A stretch of 32,991 nucleotides of DNA from Candidatus Muproteobacteria bacterium RBG_16_65_34 (lineage in GTDB: Bacteria > Pseudomonadota > Gammaproteobacteria > Acidiferrobacterales > Sulfurifustaceae): positions 1 through 32,991 of the forward strand of contig MFSU01000059.1 in the NCBI GenBank assembly GCA_001785115.1, in the 5' to 3' direction. The stretch's first letter is position 1, and each line of letters opens with the position of its first letter. Of this stretch, positions 7,869 to 15,398 are shown piece after piece. The translations under genes and the position numbers were made by a program. The notes beneath the pieces were generated by a model, which was not told where the DNA came from, did no database searches, and was given only the letters and a program-made list of their open reading frames with translations.

Positions 7869-8729
7869 GTGTCAAACCTGACGGCCGCGCTCTATGTGGT
7901 GGCCACACCGATCGGCAACCTCGAGGACCTGTCGCCACGCGCGCGCCGCGTGCTCTCCGAGGTCGATCTGATCGCGGCCGAAGACACCCGCGAGAGCGGG
8001 AAGCTCCTGCGGCACTTCGGTATCGCCACCAAGACCACGGCCTTCCACGAGCACAACGAGCGCGAGCAGCTTCCCCGGCTGCTTTCGTTGCTGCAAGCGG
8101 GTAAGTCTATTGCAATCGTGAGCGACGCCGGCACGCCGCTTATCAGCGATCCGGGATATCAGCTCGTGCGCGCCGCGCGCGCCGCCGGCATCCCGGTGAT
8201 TCCGGTCCCCGGGGCCTGCGCCGCCATCGCCGCGCTTTCGGCCGCCGGCCTTCCTTCCGACCGCTTCACCTTCGAGGGGTTCCCGCCCGCCAGGGAGGCG
8301 GCGCGGCGCGCGGCCTTTGAGCGTCTCGCGCGTGAGCCGCGCACGCTTATTTTCTACGAAAGCCCGCACCGCATCGCCGCGTCGCTTTCCGACATGGCGG
8401 AAATCTTCGGCCCCGGGCGCGAGGCGGCGTTCGCGCGCGAGCTGACCAAGCACTTCGAGACCATCCGCCTGGGGGCGCTTTCGGAGGTCGCCGAGTGGGT
8501 GCGCCGGGACGAAAACCAGAGCCGCGGCGAGATCGTCGTGCTGATCCGCGGCGCCCCGGCCGCGGAGGAGGGCGCGCTCGATGCCGAGGCCGAGCGGGTG
8601 CTGCGGATTTTGCTCGCCGAGCTTGCGGTGAAACAAGCCGCGGCGCTCGCGGCGCGGATCACCGGGGCGAGAAAGAACCTGCTCTACGAACGCGCGCTCG
8701 ATTTGGTCCGGACCGATCCTAAGCGCTGA
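7869..8729 (+). CDS. rsmI: 16S rRNA (cytidine1402-2'-O)-methyltransferase RsmI
   Basis: The product has 286 residues from GTG 7869 (VSNLTAALYVVATPIGNLED). This start places the conserved ATPIGNL near the N-terminus; the longer frame from 7833 has no support. Family signatures of the tetrapyrrole-methylase fold are IAAEDTRESGKLLRHF, IVSDAGTPLISDPGYQLV, PGACAAIAALSAAGLPSDRF and FYESPHRI. The enzyme uses S-adenosylmethionine to methylate the ribose of C1402 in 16S rRNA, the same nucleotide whose base is methylated by RsmH, encoded at 14171. It is divergent from lpoA as in E. coli and Pseudomonas. Confidence 0.95.
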   Translation: MSNLTAALYVVATPIGNLEDLSPRARRVLSEVDLIAAEDTRESGKLLRHFGIATKTTAFHEHNEREQLPRLLSLLQAGKSIAIVSDAGTPLISDPGYQLVRAARAAGIPVIPVPGACAAIAALSAAGLPSDRFTFEGFPPAREAARRAAFERLAREPRTLIFYESPHRIAASLSDMAEIFGPGREAAFARELTKHFETIRLGALSEVAEWVRRDENQSRGEIVVLIRGAPAAEEGALDAEAERVLRILLAELAVKQAAALAARITGARKNLLYERALDLVRTDPKR

Positions 8730-8970
8730 TATTCACCGCAGAGAACGCAGAGTACGCAGAGAAAATCAGAAAAGAATAATAGACAGGATTTACAGGATTA
8801 ACAGGATTAGAAAAGGGCGAAAACTTCTCTTGAAGTTATCCTTGTGCTAATCCTGTAAATCCTGTAAATCCTGTTAATCCTGTCCATTCCGTTTTTGTTC
8901 TCTCTGTGTCCTCTGTGCCCTCCGTGGTGAATAAGCTTTCCAAAGTAATCCCGTAAATCCTGTCTATTCT
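8730..8970. repeat. long imperfect palindromic intergenic element ('CAGGATTTACAGGATTAACAGG' type)
   Basis: The left arm is TTCACCGCAGAGAACGCAGAG, then ACAGGATTTACAGGATTAAC (8731-8808 overall). The right arm read in reverse complement is TTCACCACGGAGG through ACAGGATTAACAGGATTTAC (about 8855-8930). A third fragment (GTAAATCCTGTCTATTCTC) follows at 8952-8970. It fills the gap between the convergent ends of rsmI and the GGDEF-EAL gene, so the hairpin could also stop transcription from both sides. No gene is visible in it. Confidence 0.8.
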
Positions 8971-8973
8971 CGC

Positions 8974-11760
8974 CTACGTCTTTGAAATCCGTGTTTGCGG
9001 TTTGTCCTGAGATTCCGCGGCTTCAGCGAGCGGGCGCGGCCGCTCGATGGCGTAGCCCTGGGCGTAATCGACGCCGATCTGCCTGAGCTTTTCGAGGATC
9101 GCCTCGCTTTCCGCGAACTCGGCGATGGTTTGGATGCCGATGGCGTGGCCGATGTGGTTGATGGATTCAACCATGGCGAAGTCCACTGCGTCCGCGGCCA
9201 TGTCTTTGACGAAGCTGCCGTCGATCTTCAGATAGTCCACCGGCAGGCTCTTGAGATAGGAAAACGAGGACCAGCCGCTGCCGAAGTCGTCGAGCGCGAA
9301 GCGGCAGCCCAGTTTCTTGAGCGCCCGGATGAAGCGCAGCGCGTGATCCAGGTTGGCCACGGCGGCCGTCTCCGTGATCTCCAGGCAGATGCGGTCCGCC
9401 GGCGCCCCCGAGCGGTTGATCTCCTCGGCGATGAAGCTCGGGAAGTCCTCATCGCTCAGGGACTGGCCGGAGAGGTTGATGCTGTAGCACTCCCCCGTCG
9501 GACCCTGCTGCATGCGAGCGGACACCCATCGGAGCACGGCGCGCACCACCCAGCGGTCGATCGCCGGCATCAGGTTGTAGCGCTCGGCCGCCGGGAGGAA
9601 GGCGCCCGGGGGCACGAGTTCGCCCTGTTCACCGCGCAGGCGCAGCAGCACCTCATGGAGCGCCGGCGCCGGCGCGGACGCCAGTGGCTCGATGCGCTGG
9701 CGGTAGAGCACGAAGCGATCTTCCTCCATGGCCTGGGTCAGGCGCGTCACCCACTGCATCTCCACGTGCCGGCGCGCGAGCTCCTGGTCGCCGGCCTGGT
9801 ACACCTGGATACGGTTGCGTCCTTTGTCCTTGGCGGCATAGCAGGCGGCATCGGCGGCGGAGAGCAGGCTCGTGGGGCTCCCGCTTTCGGCGGTGATAGG
9901 TACGAGCCCGATGCTCATGCCGATGGCGAAGGTGTGTTCGCGCCAGGAGAAACGCAGGTCGCGGATCGTCTGGCGCAGCTTGTCGGCGATCTCCAGCGCG
10001 ATCTCGGGTGTACAGCCATCGAGCAGCACGCCGAATTCATCGCCGCCGAGCCGCGTCACCAGATCCGTGTGCCGCACCTCATCGAGCAGCAGGGCGGAGA
10101 CGCGCCGCAGCAGCTCGTCGCCGGCGATATGGCCGCAGGTGTCGTTGACGATCTTGAACTGGTCGAGGTCGAGGTAGAGCAGGGCGTGCTCGGTGCGCCC
10201 CGCCTGCGCGTCTTCGAGCAGCGCGGCGAGCCGCTGCTCGAAGACGCGCCGGTTCTTGAGTCCGGTGAGCGGGTCGTGCGCCGCCTGGTAGGACATCTCC
10301 TGCGACATGCGCCGTGTGCGGCTGACGTCGTGGAACACGAGCACCGCGCCGAGAGTGCTGCCGTCGTGGTTGCGGATGGGGGCGGCGGAGTGGTCGATCG
10401 CGATCTCCGCGCCGTCGCGCGCCACGAGGACGTGCTCCGAGACGGTCCGGGTCACGCGTTTTTCGGTGAGGCACAGCGTGACCGGATTTTCGCCGGGCGC
10501 GCGCGCGGCTTCCGTCAAGATGCGGAAGACCTCGAGCAGCGGCCGGCCGCGCGCCTCGGCCTCGGTCCAACCGGTGAGCCGCTCGGCGACCGGGTTGAGG
10601 TACTGGATGTCGCCCTTGGCGTCCGTGGCGATCACGGCGTCGCCGATGGACTCGAGCGTCACCTGCGCGCGCTCCTTCTCCTGCGCGAGCTCCGCGGTCT
10701 TCAGCGCCACCTGGTGCTCGATCTCGATGTTGCGCAGCTGCAGCTCGCGTGCGCGCAGATAGATGTTGTGGCCCGAGATGTAGAGCAGCGCACTCACCAT
10801 GAGGCCGGCGATGAGCACGATCGCGATCACCTTGTAGTCGATATCGCCCCAGGCGACGATGGAGCGGACCTCGAGGCGCACGCTCTGTCCCGGGAGGCGG
10901 ATGTGGTAGCTCTTCGCAAGCTCGGTCAGGGACCGGGTAGGGTTTGGCGTCGGCCGCGCCCGCTCGGCGTGGATCGGCGGGGCGCTGGTTGCGGCCGCGG
11001 TCGCAAGCGGTTCGATGTCCAGGCGAACGGAGAGGGCGCCGGCGCTCACCGACTCATCGAGCAGCTTCGCGGCATCGATCTTGAGGGCGATGATGCTGTT
11101 CACGGCGCGGCGACGTTCCTCGGCGCTCCCCGGCACGCTCTTGCCGGCGTAGACAGGCTTGAAAAGCCAGTAGCCCGTGAAGCCCCGATCCATCGCGCCG
11201 GGCGGGGCCGGAACCTCGGCGGCGCTGTCGATGGCAAGCTGTATCGCCTGCGCGAAGACCGCATCCGACAGAAAGTCGAAACCGATCATCGCCGCGCTCG
11301 CCGGTTCGAACGGTTCGAGATAGAGCAGCGGGAAGTGGCGCTCGTACCAGGGGCTTGCGCGGAACCGGCCCTGCTGCCAGTGCGTAATGGAGAAGGTGGG
11401 GAAGCCGGCCTGGCGCTTGACGCGCTCGAACTCGCGACGGTCGGCGTCCGTAACGAGCGGCAGGTAGCCGGTGGCGACGAGGAAGCGATGGCGGCCCATC
11501 GCTTCCTCGGAGAAGAGCCGGAACTGGTCGCCGTCCACGCGCGGGGTGGAGTTGACGAGGGTGACGAGACTGGTGATGACCTCTTCGGCCGCACCGACGC
11601 GCTGGAAGAGGTTGTCGCGCACGCCGTCGGCGTCGGCGGCGAACTCCCTTTCCTCGTTCTCCAGGGCCTCGTTCCAGGCGATGTTGACGAGGATCGCGGT
11701 GAAGACGAGCCCGAGCGCCATCAGCGCCAGGGCCGGATTGAGTCTGAGCGGCAACCGCAC
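8974..11760 (-). CDS. membrane CHASE-PAS-GGDEF-EAL cyclic-di-GMP signalling protein
   Basis: The product has 928 residues from GTG 11760, five bases after the stop of the upstream binding-protein gene. Upstream in-frame sequence is only a shadow of that gene. Layout: helix 1 at about 9-29, periplasmic CHASE domain at about 45-230 (ATGYLPLVTDADRREFE, HFPLLYLEPFEP), helix 2 at about 311-333, coiled coil, PAS at about 357-480, GGDEF at about 490-660, EAL at about 675-915. GGDEF is intact (RLGGDEFGVLLDG), with an RxxD inhibitory site (RHTD) five residues before it. The EAL motif reads EVL (HEVLLRL), but EITET and ALDDFGSGWSSF are intact. It may make or break c-di-GMP depending on the signal; the net activity is not readable from sequence. 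Confidence 0.9.
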   Translation of the reverse strand: MRLPLRLNPALALMALGLVFTAILVNIAWNEALENEEREFAADADGVRDNLFQRVGAAEEVITSLVTLVNSTPRVDGDQFRLFSEEAMGRHRFLVATGYLPLVTDADRREFERVKRQAGFPTFSITHWQQGRFRASPWYERHFPLLYLEPFEPASAAMIGFDFLSDAVFAQAIQLAIDSAAEVPAPPGAMDRGFTGYWLFKPVYAGKSVPGSAEERRRAVNSIIALKIDAAKLLDESVSAGALSVRLDIEPLATAAATSAPPIHAERARPTPNPTRSLTELAKSYHIRLPGQSVRLEVRSIVAWGDIDYKVIAIVLIAGLMVSALLYISGHNIYLRARELQLRNIEIEHQVALKTAELAQEKERAQVTLESIGDAVIATDAKGDIQYLNPVAERLTGWTEAEARGRPLLEVFRILTEAARAPGENPVTLCLTEKRVTRTVSEHVLVARDGAEIAIDHSAAPIRNHDGSTLGAVLVFHDVSRTRRMSQEMSYQAAHDPLTGLKNRRVFEQRLAALLEDAQAGRTEHALLYLDLDQFKIVNDTCGHIAGDELLRRVSALLLDEVRHTDLVTRLGGDEFGVLLDGCTPEIALEIADKLRQTIRDLRFSWREHTFAIGMSIGLVPITAESGSPTSLLSAADAACYAAKDKGRNRIQVYQAGDQELARRHVEMQWVTRLTQAMEEDRFVLYRQRIEPLASAPAPALHEVLLRLRGEQGELVPPGAFLPAAERYNLMPAIDRWVVRAVLRWVSARMQQGPTGECYSINLSGQSLSDEDFPSFIAEEINRSGAPADRICLEITETAAVANLDHALRFIRALKKLGCRFALDDFGSGWSSFSYLKSLPVDYLKIDGSFVKDMAADAVDFAMVESINHIGHAIGIQTIAEFAESEAILEKLRQIGVDYAQGYAIERPRPLAEAAESQDKPQTRISKT

Positions 11761-11765
11761 CGCGC

Positions 11766-12758
11766 TCAGCCCCCGACCTTGACGGCTTTGTGCAGGATGT
11801 CCTGGGACAGACGGATGCGCGCCTTCGCGAGCAGCGGCGGGTTCACATACATGTTCCAACGCCGGTTCGCCACGATGGGAATGTCGCGCGGCTTGGCGCC
11901 GTTCAGGATGATGACCGCGACCTTGGCCGCCCACTCGCCCTGCTCGTCGGCGATCTTGGCCATCGTGAGCATGCTGTAGGGCGCCAGCCACTCGAGGTAG
12001 CTGACGGTGAACTTGCGCGAGTGCGTGTGCACGATCTGCGCGGCGCGCTGCTTGTCCCAATCGCCGATGCCGGCGTTGTTCGCGACGACGATGAAGTCGG
12101 CGTCGTTCTGCGCCGCGATATAGGCCTCCTCCCACGCGGCCATGGTGGTGACCGGCACGTGGGTCATGCGGATGCCGAGCTGCCCGTAGACCTTCTGGTT
12201 CATGGCGAATTCCTTGTACTGGGTCATCTCGTCGACCGAAAGGAATACGCCGTGGCGGGCGTTGCGCACCGTCTGCTTGACCTCGCGCGCGAGTGGCTCG
12301 ATGGGACCGACTTCGATCATGCCGGTGGCGTTGTCGTACGGGTATCCATAGGGCTCCGCGGTCCAGTTGAGCCCGCAGAACACCACCGGCACGGCGGCGT
12401 TCTTGAAGTAGGGCATGATGAGATATTTCGAGGCGCTGTCGTCGGCGGCGATCACGACATCCGGTTTCCAGGATTCGATCAACGCCTTGGCCTCGAGCGC
12501 TTTTTGCTGCGCGAACTCGGGTTCGAGACGGCGCTTGCCGTCCATGTAGAATTTCTTGAGCTCGCACTTGCCCCGCAGAATCGGATCCAGGCCGCGCTCG
12601 ATGCCGTCGTTCCACTCGTAGCCCAAATGGTACGAGGAGACGTAGAGGCAACGCGCCGCCCCGGCGTCCGGCGCGAGCGCCAGTCCCAGGGTCAGCAGGA
12701 TGAACATGCTTGCGGACCTGATCGTGGTGTTCTGCGCCGCAACAGACGGGTGTTTCAT
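11766..12758 (-). CDS. periplasmic ABC-type substrate-binding protein (ABC_sub_bind family)
   Basis: The product has 330 residues. The signal peptide ends near DAGAARCLYVSSYH, with cleavage probably after AGA or GAA. The mature protein has the two-lobed binding-protein pattern: CLYVSSYHLGYEWND, KPDVVIAADDSASKYLI, VPVVFCGLNW, a DADFIVVANNAGIGDWD segment, and a late IPIVANRRWNMYVNPPLLAKA. No permease or ATPase gene is adjacent. It lies five bases upstream of the CHASE-GGDEF-EAL gene, so it more likely presents a ligand to that sensor than feeds a transporter. The ligand is unknown. Confidence 0.8.
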   Translation of the reverse strand: MKHPSVAAQNTTIRSASMFILLTLGLALAPDAGAARCLYVSSYHLGYEWNDGIERGLDPILRGKCELKKFYMDGKRRLEPEFAQQKALEAKALIESWKPDVVIAADDSASKYLIMPYFKNAAVPVVFCGLNWTAEPYGYPYDNATGMIEVGPIEPLAREVKQTVRNARHGVFLSVDEMTQYKEFAMNQKVYGQLGIRMTHVPVTTMAAWEEAYIAAQNDADFIVVANNAGIGDWDKQRAAQIVHTHSRKFTVSYLEWLAPYSMLTMAKIADEQGEWAAKVAVIILNGAKPRDIPIVANRRWNMYVNPPLLAKARIRLSQDILHKAVKVGG

Positions 12759-12847
12759 GCTTGTGTCCTCGCCGCCGCGGGCGGCGCTTCCTGGAGAGGC
12801 GGCGATCGGCGGTCGCGCAGGACCGGGCCTTTGCCTCGGGAGGGGAT

Positions 12848-12895
12848 GGGGCGATAAAGGCGCCCCCTCGCCATAAGCTTAATTATAGTTAAGCT
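12848..12895. other. two short inverted repeats upstream of rnpB
   Basis: GGGGCG (12848-12853) pairs with CGCCCC (12861-12866), and AGCTTAA (12876-12882) pairs with TTAAGCT (12889-12895) around TTATAG. The stretch 12759-12980 between the binding-protein gene and rnpB holds no ORF that I can support. The second repeat could be an operator or promoter element for the minus-strand signalling genes, but nothing shows this directly. Confidence 0.3.
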
Positions 12896-12955
12896 GCTTA
12901 GTACGTCCGCAGCCGGGCGACGTTGGTCCTTGGACTCAAAAAGACAGACTTCGCG

Positions 12956-12986
12956 CGGACATAAGGGTTACATGTTGCGGTATAAT
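12956..12986 (+). promoter_or_regulatory. rnpB promoter
   Basis: A perfect TATAAT -10 box at 12981-12986 lies eight bases before the mature 5' end of RNase P RNA at 12994. The best -35 candidate is CGGACA (12956-12961) at a long 19-base spacing, so the -35 call is weak. Confidence 0.65.
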
Positions 12987-12993
12987 CGTAAAC

Positions 12994-13424
12994 GGAGTCA
13001 GCCAGACAGCCGCCCCGCCACTAAATCGACCCTTGCCGGTACGCTGATTTCCGCAGACCGGCGAGTTTTAAAGTTCAATTACTCGGTGTTTCGGGGCCGA
13101 TTTAGTGGCGGGGAGGAAAGTCCGGGCTCCATAGGGCAAGGTGCCAGGTAACGCCTGGGAGGCGCGAGCCTACGGAAAGTGCCACAGAAAATACACCGCC
13201 GATGGCCGGGCAACCGGATCAGGTAAGGGTGAAATGGTGCGGTAAGAGCGCACCGCGCGGGTGGCAACACCCGTGGCACGGCAAACCCCACCTGGAGCAA
13301 GGCCAAATAGGGGAACGATGGTGCGGCCCGCACCGTTCCCGGGTAGGCCGCTTGAGGCGCGCGGCGACGTGCGTCCTAGATGAATGGCTGTCCACGACAG
13401 AACCCGGCTTAACGGCTGACTCCA
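12994..13424 (+). ncRNA. rnpB: RNase P RNA, bacterial class A
   Basis: This is the catalytic RNA that removes 5' leaders from tRNA precursors. The conserved blocks are all present: GAGGAAAGTCCGGGCTCC from 13113, GGTGCCAGGTAACGCCTGGG, GGATCAGGTAAGGGTGAAA, GGTAAGAGCGCACCG, GGAGCAAGGCCAAATAGGGG and GTCCACGACAGAACCCGGCT. The ends pair perfectly as P1: GGAGTCAGCC (12994-13003) with GGCTGACTCC (13414-13423). At about 430 nt it is longer than the 377-nt E. coli RNA, because the P3 region is expanded: CCCCGCCACTAAATCG (13013-13028) pairs perfectly with 13098-13113, enclosing 69 nt. The location between rsmI and mraZ is the conserved one in Pseudomonas. Confidence 0.97.
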
Positions 13425-13430
13425 TTTTTT
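13414..13430 (+). terminator. rnpB 3' end / U-tract
   Basis: The GGCTGACTCC strand of P1 is followed by ATTTTTT (13424-13430), so P1 itself, or its 3' strand with an internal partner, can act as the terminator hairpin. The stretch 13431-13600 that follows is AT-rich and then mixed, with no ORF that I can support. Confidence 0.5.
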
Positions 13431-13584
13431 ATTTTCACGTTAATTAGTCTGTTTAGATTACTGTTTTAAAACGTGTTTGAAGTATAGTTTTCACTACGAA
13501 GTTAAGTGCAGTATCGCATCCGCACGAGCCCCGAGTCGTTTAGCCGGACTCCCGCAGTCTCGCCGTCGCTAACTCCCTGTCGCG

Positions 13585-13604
13585 CAAAGGAGAAATTTCC
13601 TTTG
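13585..13604. other. short inverted repeat upstream of the mraZ promoter
   Basis: CAAAGGA (13585-13591) pairs with TCCTTTG (13598-13604) around six bases, 16 bases ahead of the -35 box of mraZ. It could be a protein-binding site, but this is only a position-based guess. Confidence 0.25.
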
Positions 13605-13619
13605 GCACTAAACTTCCTC

Positions 13620-13649
13620 TTGACACCCTTTGGTTTCGCTATCTATAGT
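13620..13649 (+). promoter_or_regulatory. mraZ (dcw cluster) promoter
   Basis: A perfect TTGACA -35 (13620-13625) and TATAGT -10 (13644-13649) are separated by 18 bases. Transcription would start near 13656, just where the MraZ box begins. It is the clearest promoter seen for the whole cluster. Confidence 0.75.
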
Positions 13650-13658
13650 GTGCGTAAG

Positions 13659-13704
13659 TGGGAAATTGTGGAAATTTGTGGAATAAGGCGGGGAAAAGCG
13701 GGGA
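13659..13704 (+). promoter_or_regulatory. MraZ box, five units at 10-bp period
   Basis: TGGGA (13659), TGGAA (13669) and TGGAA (13679), then two further G-rich units, CGGGG at 13689 and 13699, recur at exactly 10-base steps up to the mraZ start codon. In E. coli MraZ represses its own cluster by binding TGGGN repeats separated by five bases. The first three units fit that rule well; the last two overlap the leader and ribosome-binding region. Confidence 0.75.
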
Positions 13705-13707
13705 AAA

Positions 13708-14163
13708 ATGTTTCGCGGTGTCAACGATCTGAGTCTCGACAGCAAAGGGCGACTGGCCATCCCGACGCGTTATCGGGAGGAGATTGCGCGCAATTGCAAC
13801 GGGCAGATGGTGATGACAGTCGACCGCGATCACTGTCTTTTGCTCTATCCGCTGCCCGACTGGGAGGAGATCGAACGCAAGCTCGTGAAACTGCCCAGCC
13901 TTAACAAACAGGCGCGCCGGTTGCAGCGCCTGCTCATCGGTCATGCCACGGAATGCGATCTCGACGGCGCCGGCCGCATCCTGCTGCCGCCACCGCTGCG
14001 CGAGTTCGCGGGTCTCAACAAGGACGTGATGCTGATCGGACAGGGCAACAAGTTCGAGATTTGGGACGCACAGGCGTGGAATGTGCGCCGTGCGGAATGG
14101 CTCGCCGAGGGCGGTGCGGACGAGGGCAAACCGCCTTCGGAGTTGGAGTCGCTCTCGCTTTAG
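13708..14163 (+). CDS. mraZ: transcriptional regulator MraZ
   Basis: The product has 151 residues, the usual size. It has two SpoVT/AbrB-like halves, each with the family's DxxxR motif: [18 protein letters not shown] at about 11-28 and [20 protein letters not shown] at about 82-101. MraZ forms ring-shaped oligomers that bind the repeats at its own promoter and tune dcw expression. The start follows the GGGGAAAA leader directly. It is first in the cluster, and its stop lies seven bases before the GTG of rsmH. Confidence 0.97.
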   Translation: MFRGVNDLSLDSKGRLAIPTRYREEIARNCNGQMVMTVDRDHCLLLYPLPDWEEIERKLVKLPSLNKQARRLQRLLIGHATECDLDGAGRILLPPPLREFAGLNKDVMLIGQGNKFEIWDAQAWNVRRAEWLAEGGADEGKPPSELESLSL

Positions 14164-14170
14164 GTTGCGC

Positions 14171-15127
14171 GTGGAGGAGGAACAACATGTCCCGGTGCTG
14201 CTCGAGGAGGCGTTGCAGGCGCTCGATGTGCGCCCCGACGGGGTCTATGTCGATGCCACCTACGGGCGCGGCGGCCACGCGCGGGGAATCTTGACCCGGT
14301 TGTCCGCCCAAGGCCGGGTGCTCGCGCTGGATCGCGATCCGCAGGCCTGCGCGGCGGCGCGCATGGAGTTTGCCGGAGATGCGCGGTTTTCGATTACCAA
14401 AGGTTCGTTCTCGATGCTGGGTGAGATGATCGACGGCCGCGGGCTGACTGGGCGCGTCGACGGCATTCTGTTCGACCTCGGAGTGTCCTCGCCCCAGCTC
14501 GACGACCCGCGCCGCGGATTCAGTTTTCGTCAGGACGGGCCGCTCGACATGCGCATGGATCCGGAGACGGGCGAGTCGGCCGCGGCGTGGCTCAACCGCG
14601 CGCCGGAGCCCGAGCTCGAGCGGGTTATCCGCGAATACGGCGAAGAGCGTTTCGCCCGGCGCGTCGCGCGCACGATCGTGCGCGCGCGCGCCGAGCACCC
14701 GATCGAGACCACCTTCCAGCTTGCCGACATCGTGCGCCGCGCCGTGCCCACACGCGAGCGCGGCAAGGACCCGGCCACGCGTACCTTCCAGGCGATCCGC
14801 ATCTTTGTGAACCGCGAGCTAGAGGAACTCGAGCGGGCGCTCCCCCAGGCGGTGCGCACGCTGGCGCCGCGCGGGCGACTCGTCGCGATCAGCTTTCATT
14901 CGTTGGAGGACCGCCTGGTCAAGCGGTTCATGCGCGCCGAGGCAAAGGGCGGGGAAACTCCGCCGGACCTGCCGTTTGCGCCCGCGGCATTCGCCCCGCG
15001 GCTCAGGCTGCTCGGCAAGCCGGTGCGTCCGGGCGCACAGGAGGAGCGCGACAACCCGCGCGCCCGCTCGGCCGTGCTGCGCGCCGCCGAGCGTACCGAT
15101 GCCGAAACCGGGGGGCCTCATGCGTAG
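14171..15127 (+). CDS. rsmH: 16S rRNA (cytosine1402-N4)-methyltransferase RsmH
   Basis: The product has 318 residues from GTG 14171 (VEEEQHVPVLLEEALQAL). A TTG two codons earlier is the alternative. Family signatures are HVPVLLEEAL, YVDATYGRGGHARGIL (SAM-binding), DGILFDLGVSSPQLDDPRRGFSF, GPLDMRMD, FQAIRIFVNRELEELERAL and AISFHSLEDRLVKRFM. It methylates N4 of C1402 in 16S rRNA at the ribosomal P site, complementing RsmI. The gene end overlaps the ftsL start by eight bases. Confidence 0.95.
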   Translation: MEEEQHVPVLLEEALQALDVRPDGVYVDATYGRGGHARGILTRLSAQGRVLALDRDPQACAAARMEFAGDARFSITKGSFSMLGEMIDGRGLTGRVDGILFDLGVSSPQLDDPRRGFSFRQDGPLDMRMDPETGESAAAWLNRAPEPELERVIREYGEERFARRVARTIVRARAEHPIETTFQLADIVRRAVPTRERGKDPATRTFQAIRIFVNRELEELERALPQAVRTLAPRGRLVAISFHSLEDRLVKRFMRAEAKGGETPPDLPFAPAAFAPRLRLLGKPVRPGAQEERDNPRARSAVLRAAERTDAETGGPHA

Positions 15128-15398
15128 CCGCCTGCTGGTGTTCTTCGCCCTGCTGCTCGCCTCGGCCATCGCGGTGGTGGAGCTCAGGCACGAGTCGCGG
15201 GCGTCGTTCGCGCGGCTTCAGGCGCTCCAGGCCGAGCGCGACGCGCTTAACACCGAATGGGGCCAGTTGTTGCTCGAGGAGGCCACGTGGTCGCAGCACC
15301 GGCGCATCGACGCGGTGGCGCGCGCGCGCCTTACCATGGACATGCCGCATCCCGATCAGATCCGCATGGTCCGCCTGGAAGGCGAGGGCGGGCCATGA
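15120..15398 (+). CDS. ftsL: cell division protein FtsL
   Basis: The product has 92 residues. It has a short cytoplasmic MRSR, one membrane segment (LLVFFALLLASAIAVVEL) and then a periplasmic coiled coil (RASFARLQALQAERDALNTEW). FtsL joins FtsQ and FtsB and activates the FtsW-FtsI septal synthase. The sequence is poorly conserved in the family; identification rests on topology, size and its place between rsmH and ftsI. The start overlaps rsmH and the stop overlaps ftsI (ATGA), so translation is probably coupled on both sides. Confidence 0.92.
   Translation: MRSRLLVFFALLLASAIAVVELRHESRASFARLQALQAERDALNTEWGQLLLEEATWSQHRRIDAVARARLTMDMPHPDQIRMVRLEGEGGP

Noticed and set aside
8995-11979. A 994-residue open frame opposite the GGDEF-EAL gene
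   Set aside because: The minus strand encodes intact CHASE, PAS, GGDEF and EAL domains. The plus-strand frame is a codon-bias shadow.
11761-12651. N-terminal extension of the GGDEF-EAL frame giving 1225 residues
   Set aside because: The extra part is an out-of-frame reading of the binding-protein gene, which has a signal peptide and family motifs. GTG 11760 directly after that gene is the natural start.
12759-12860. A c-di-GMP riboswitch upstream of the signalling pair
   Set aside because: I looked on the minus strand for the GEMM-type conserved core and did not see it; only short GC hairpins are present.
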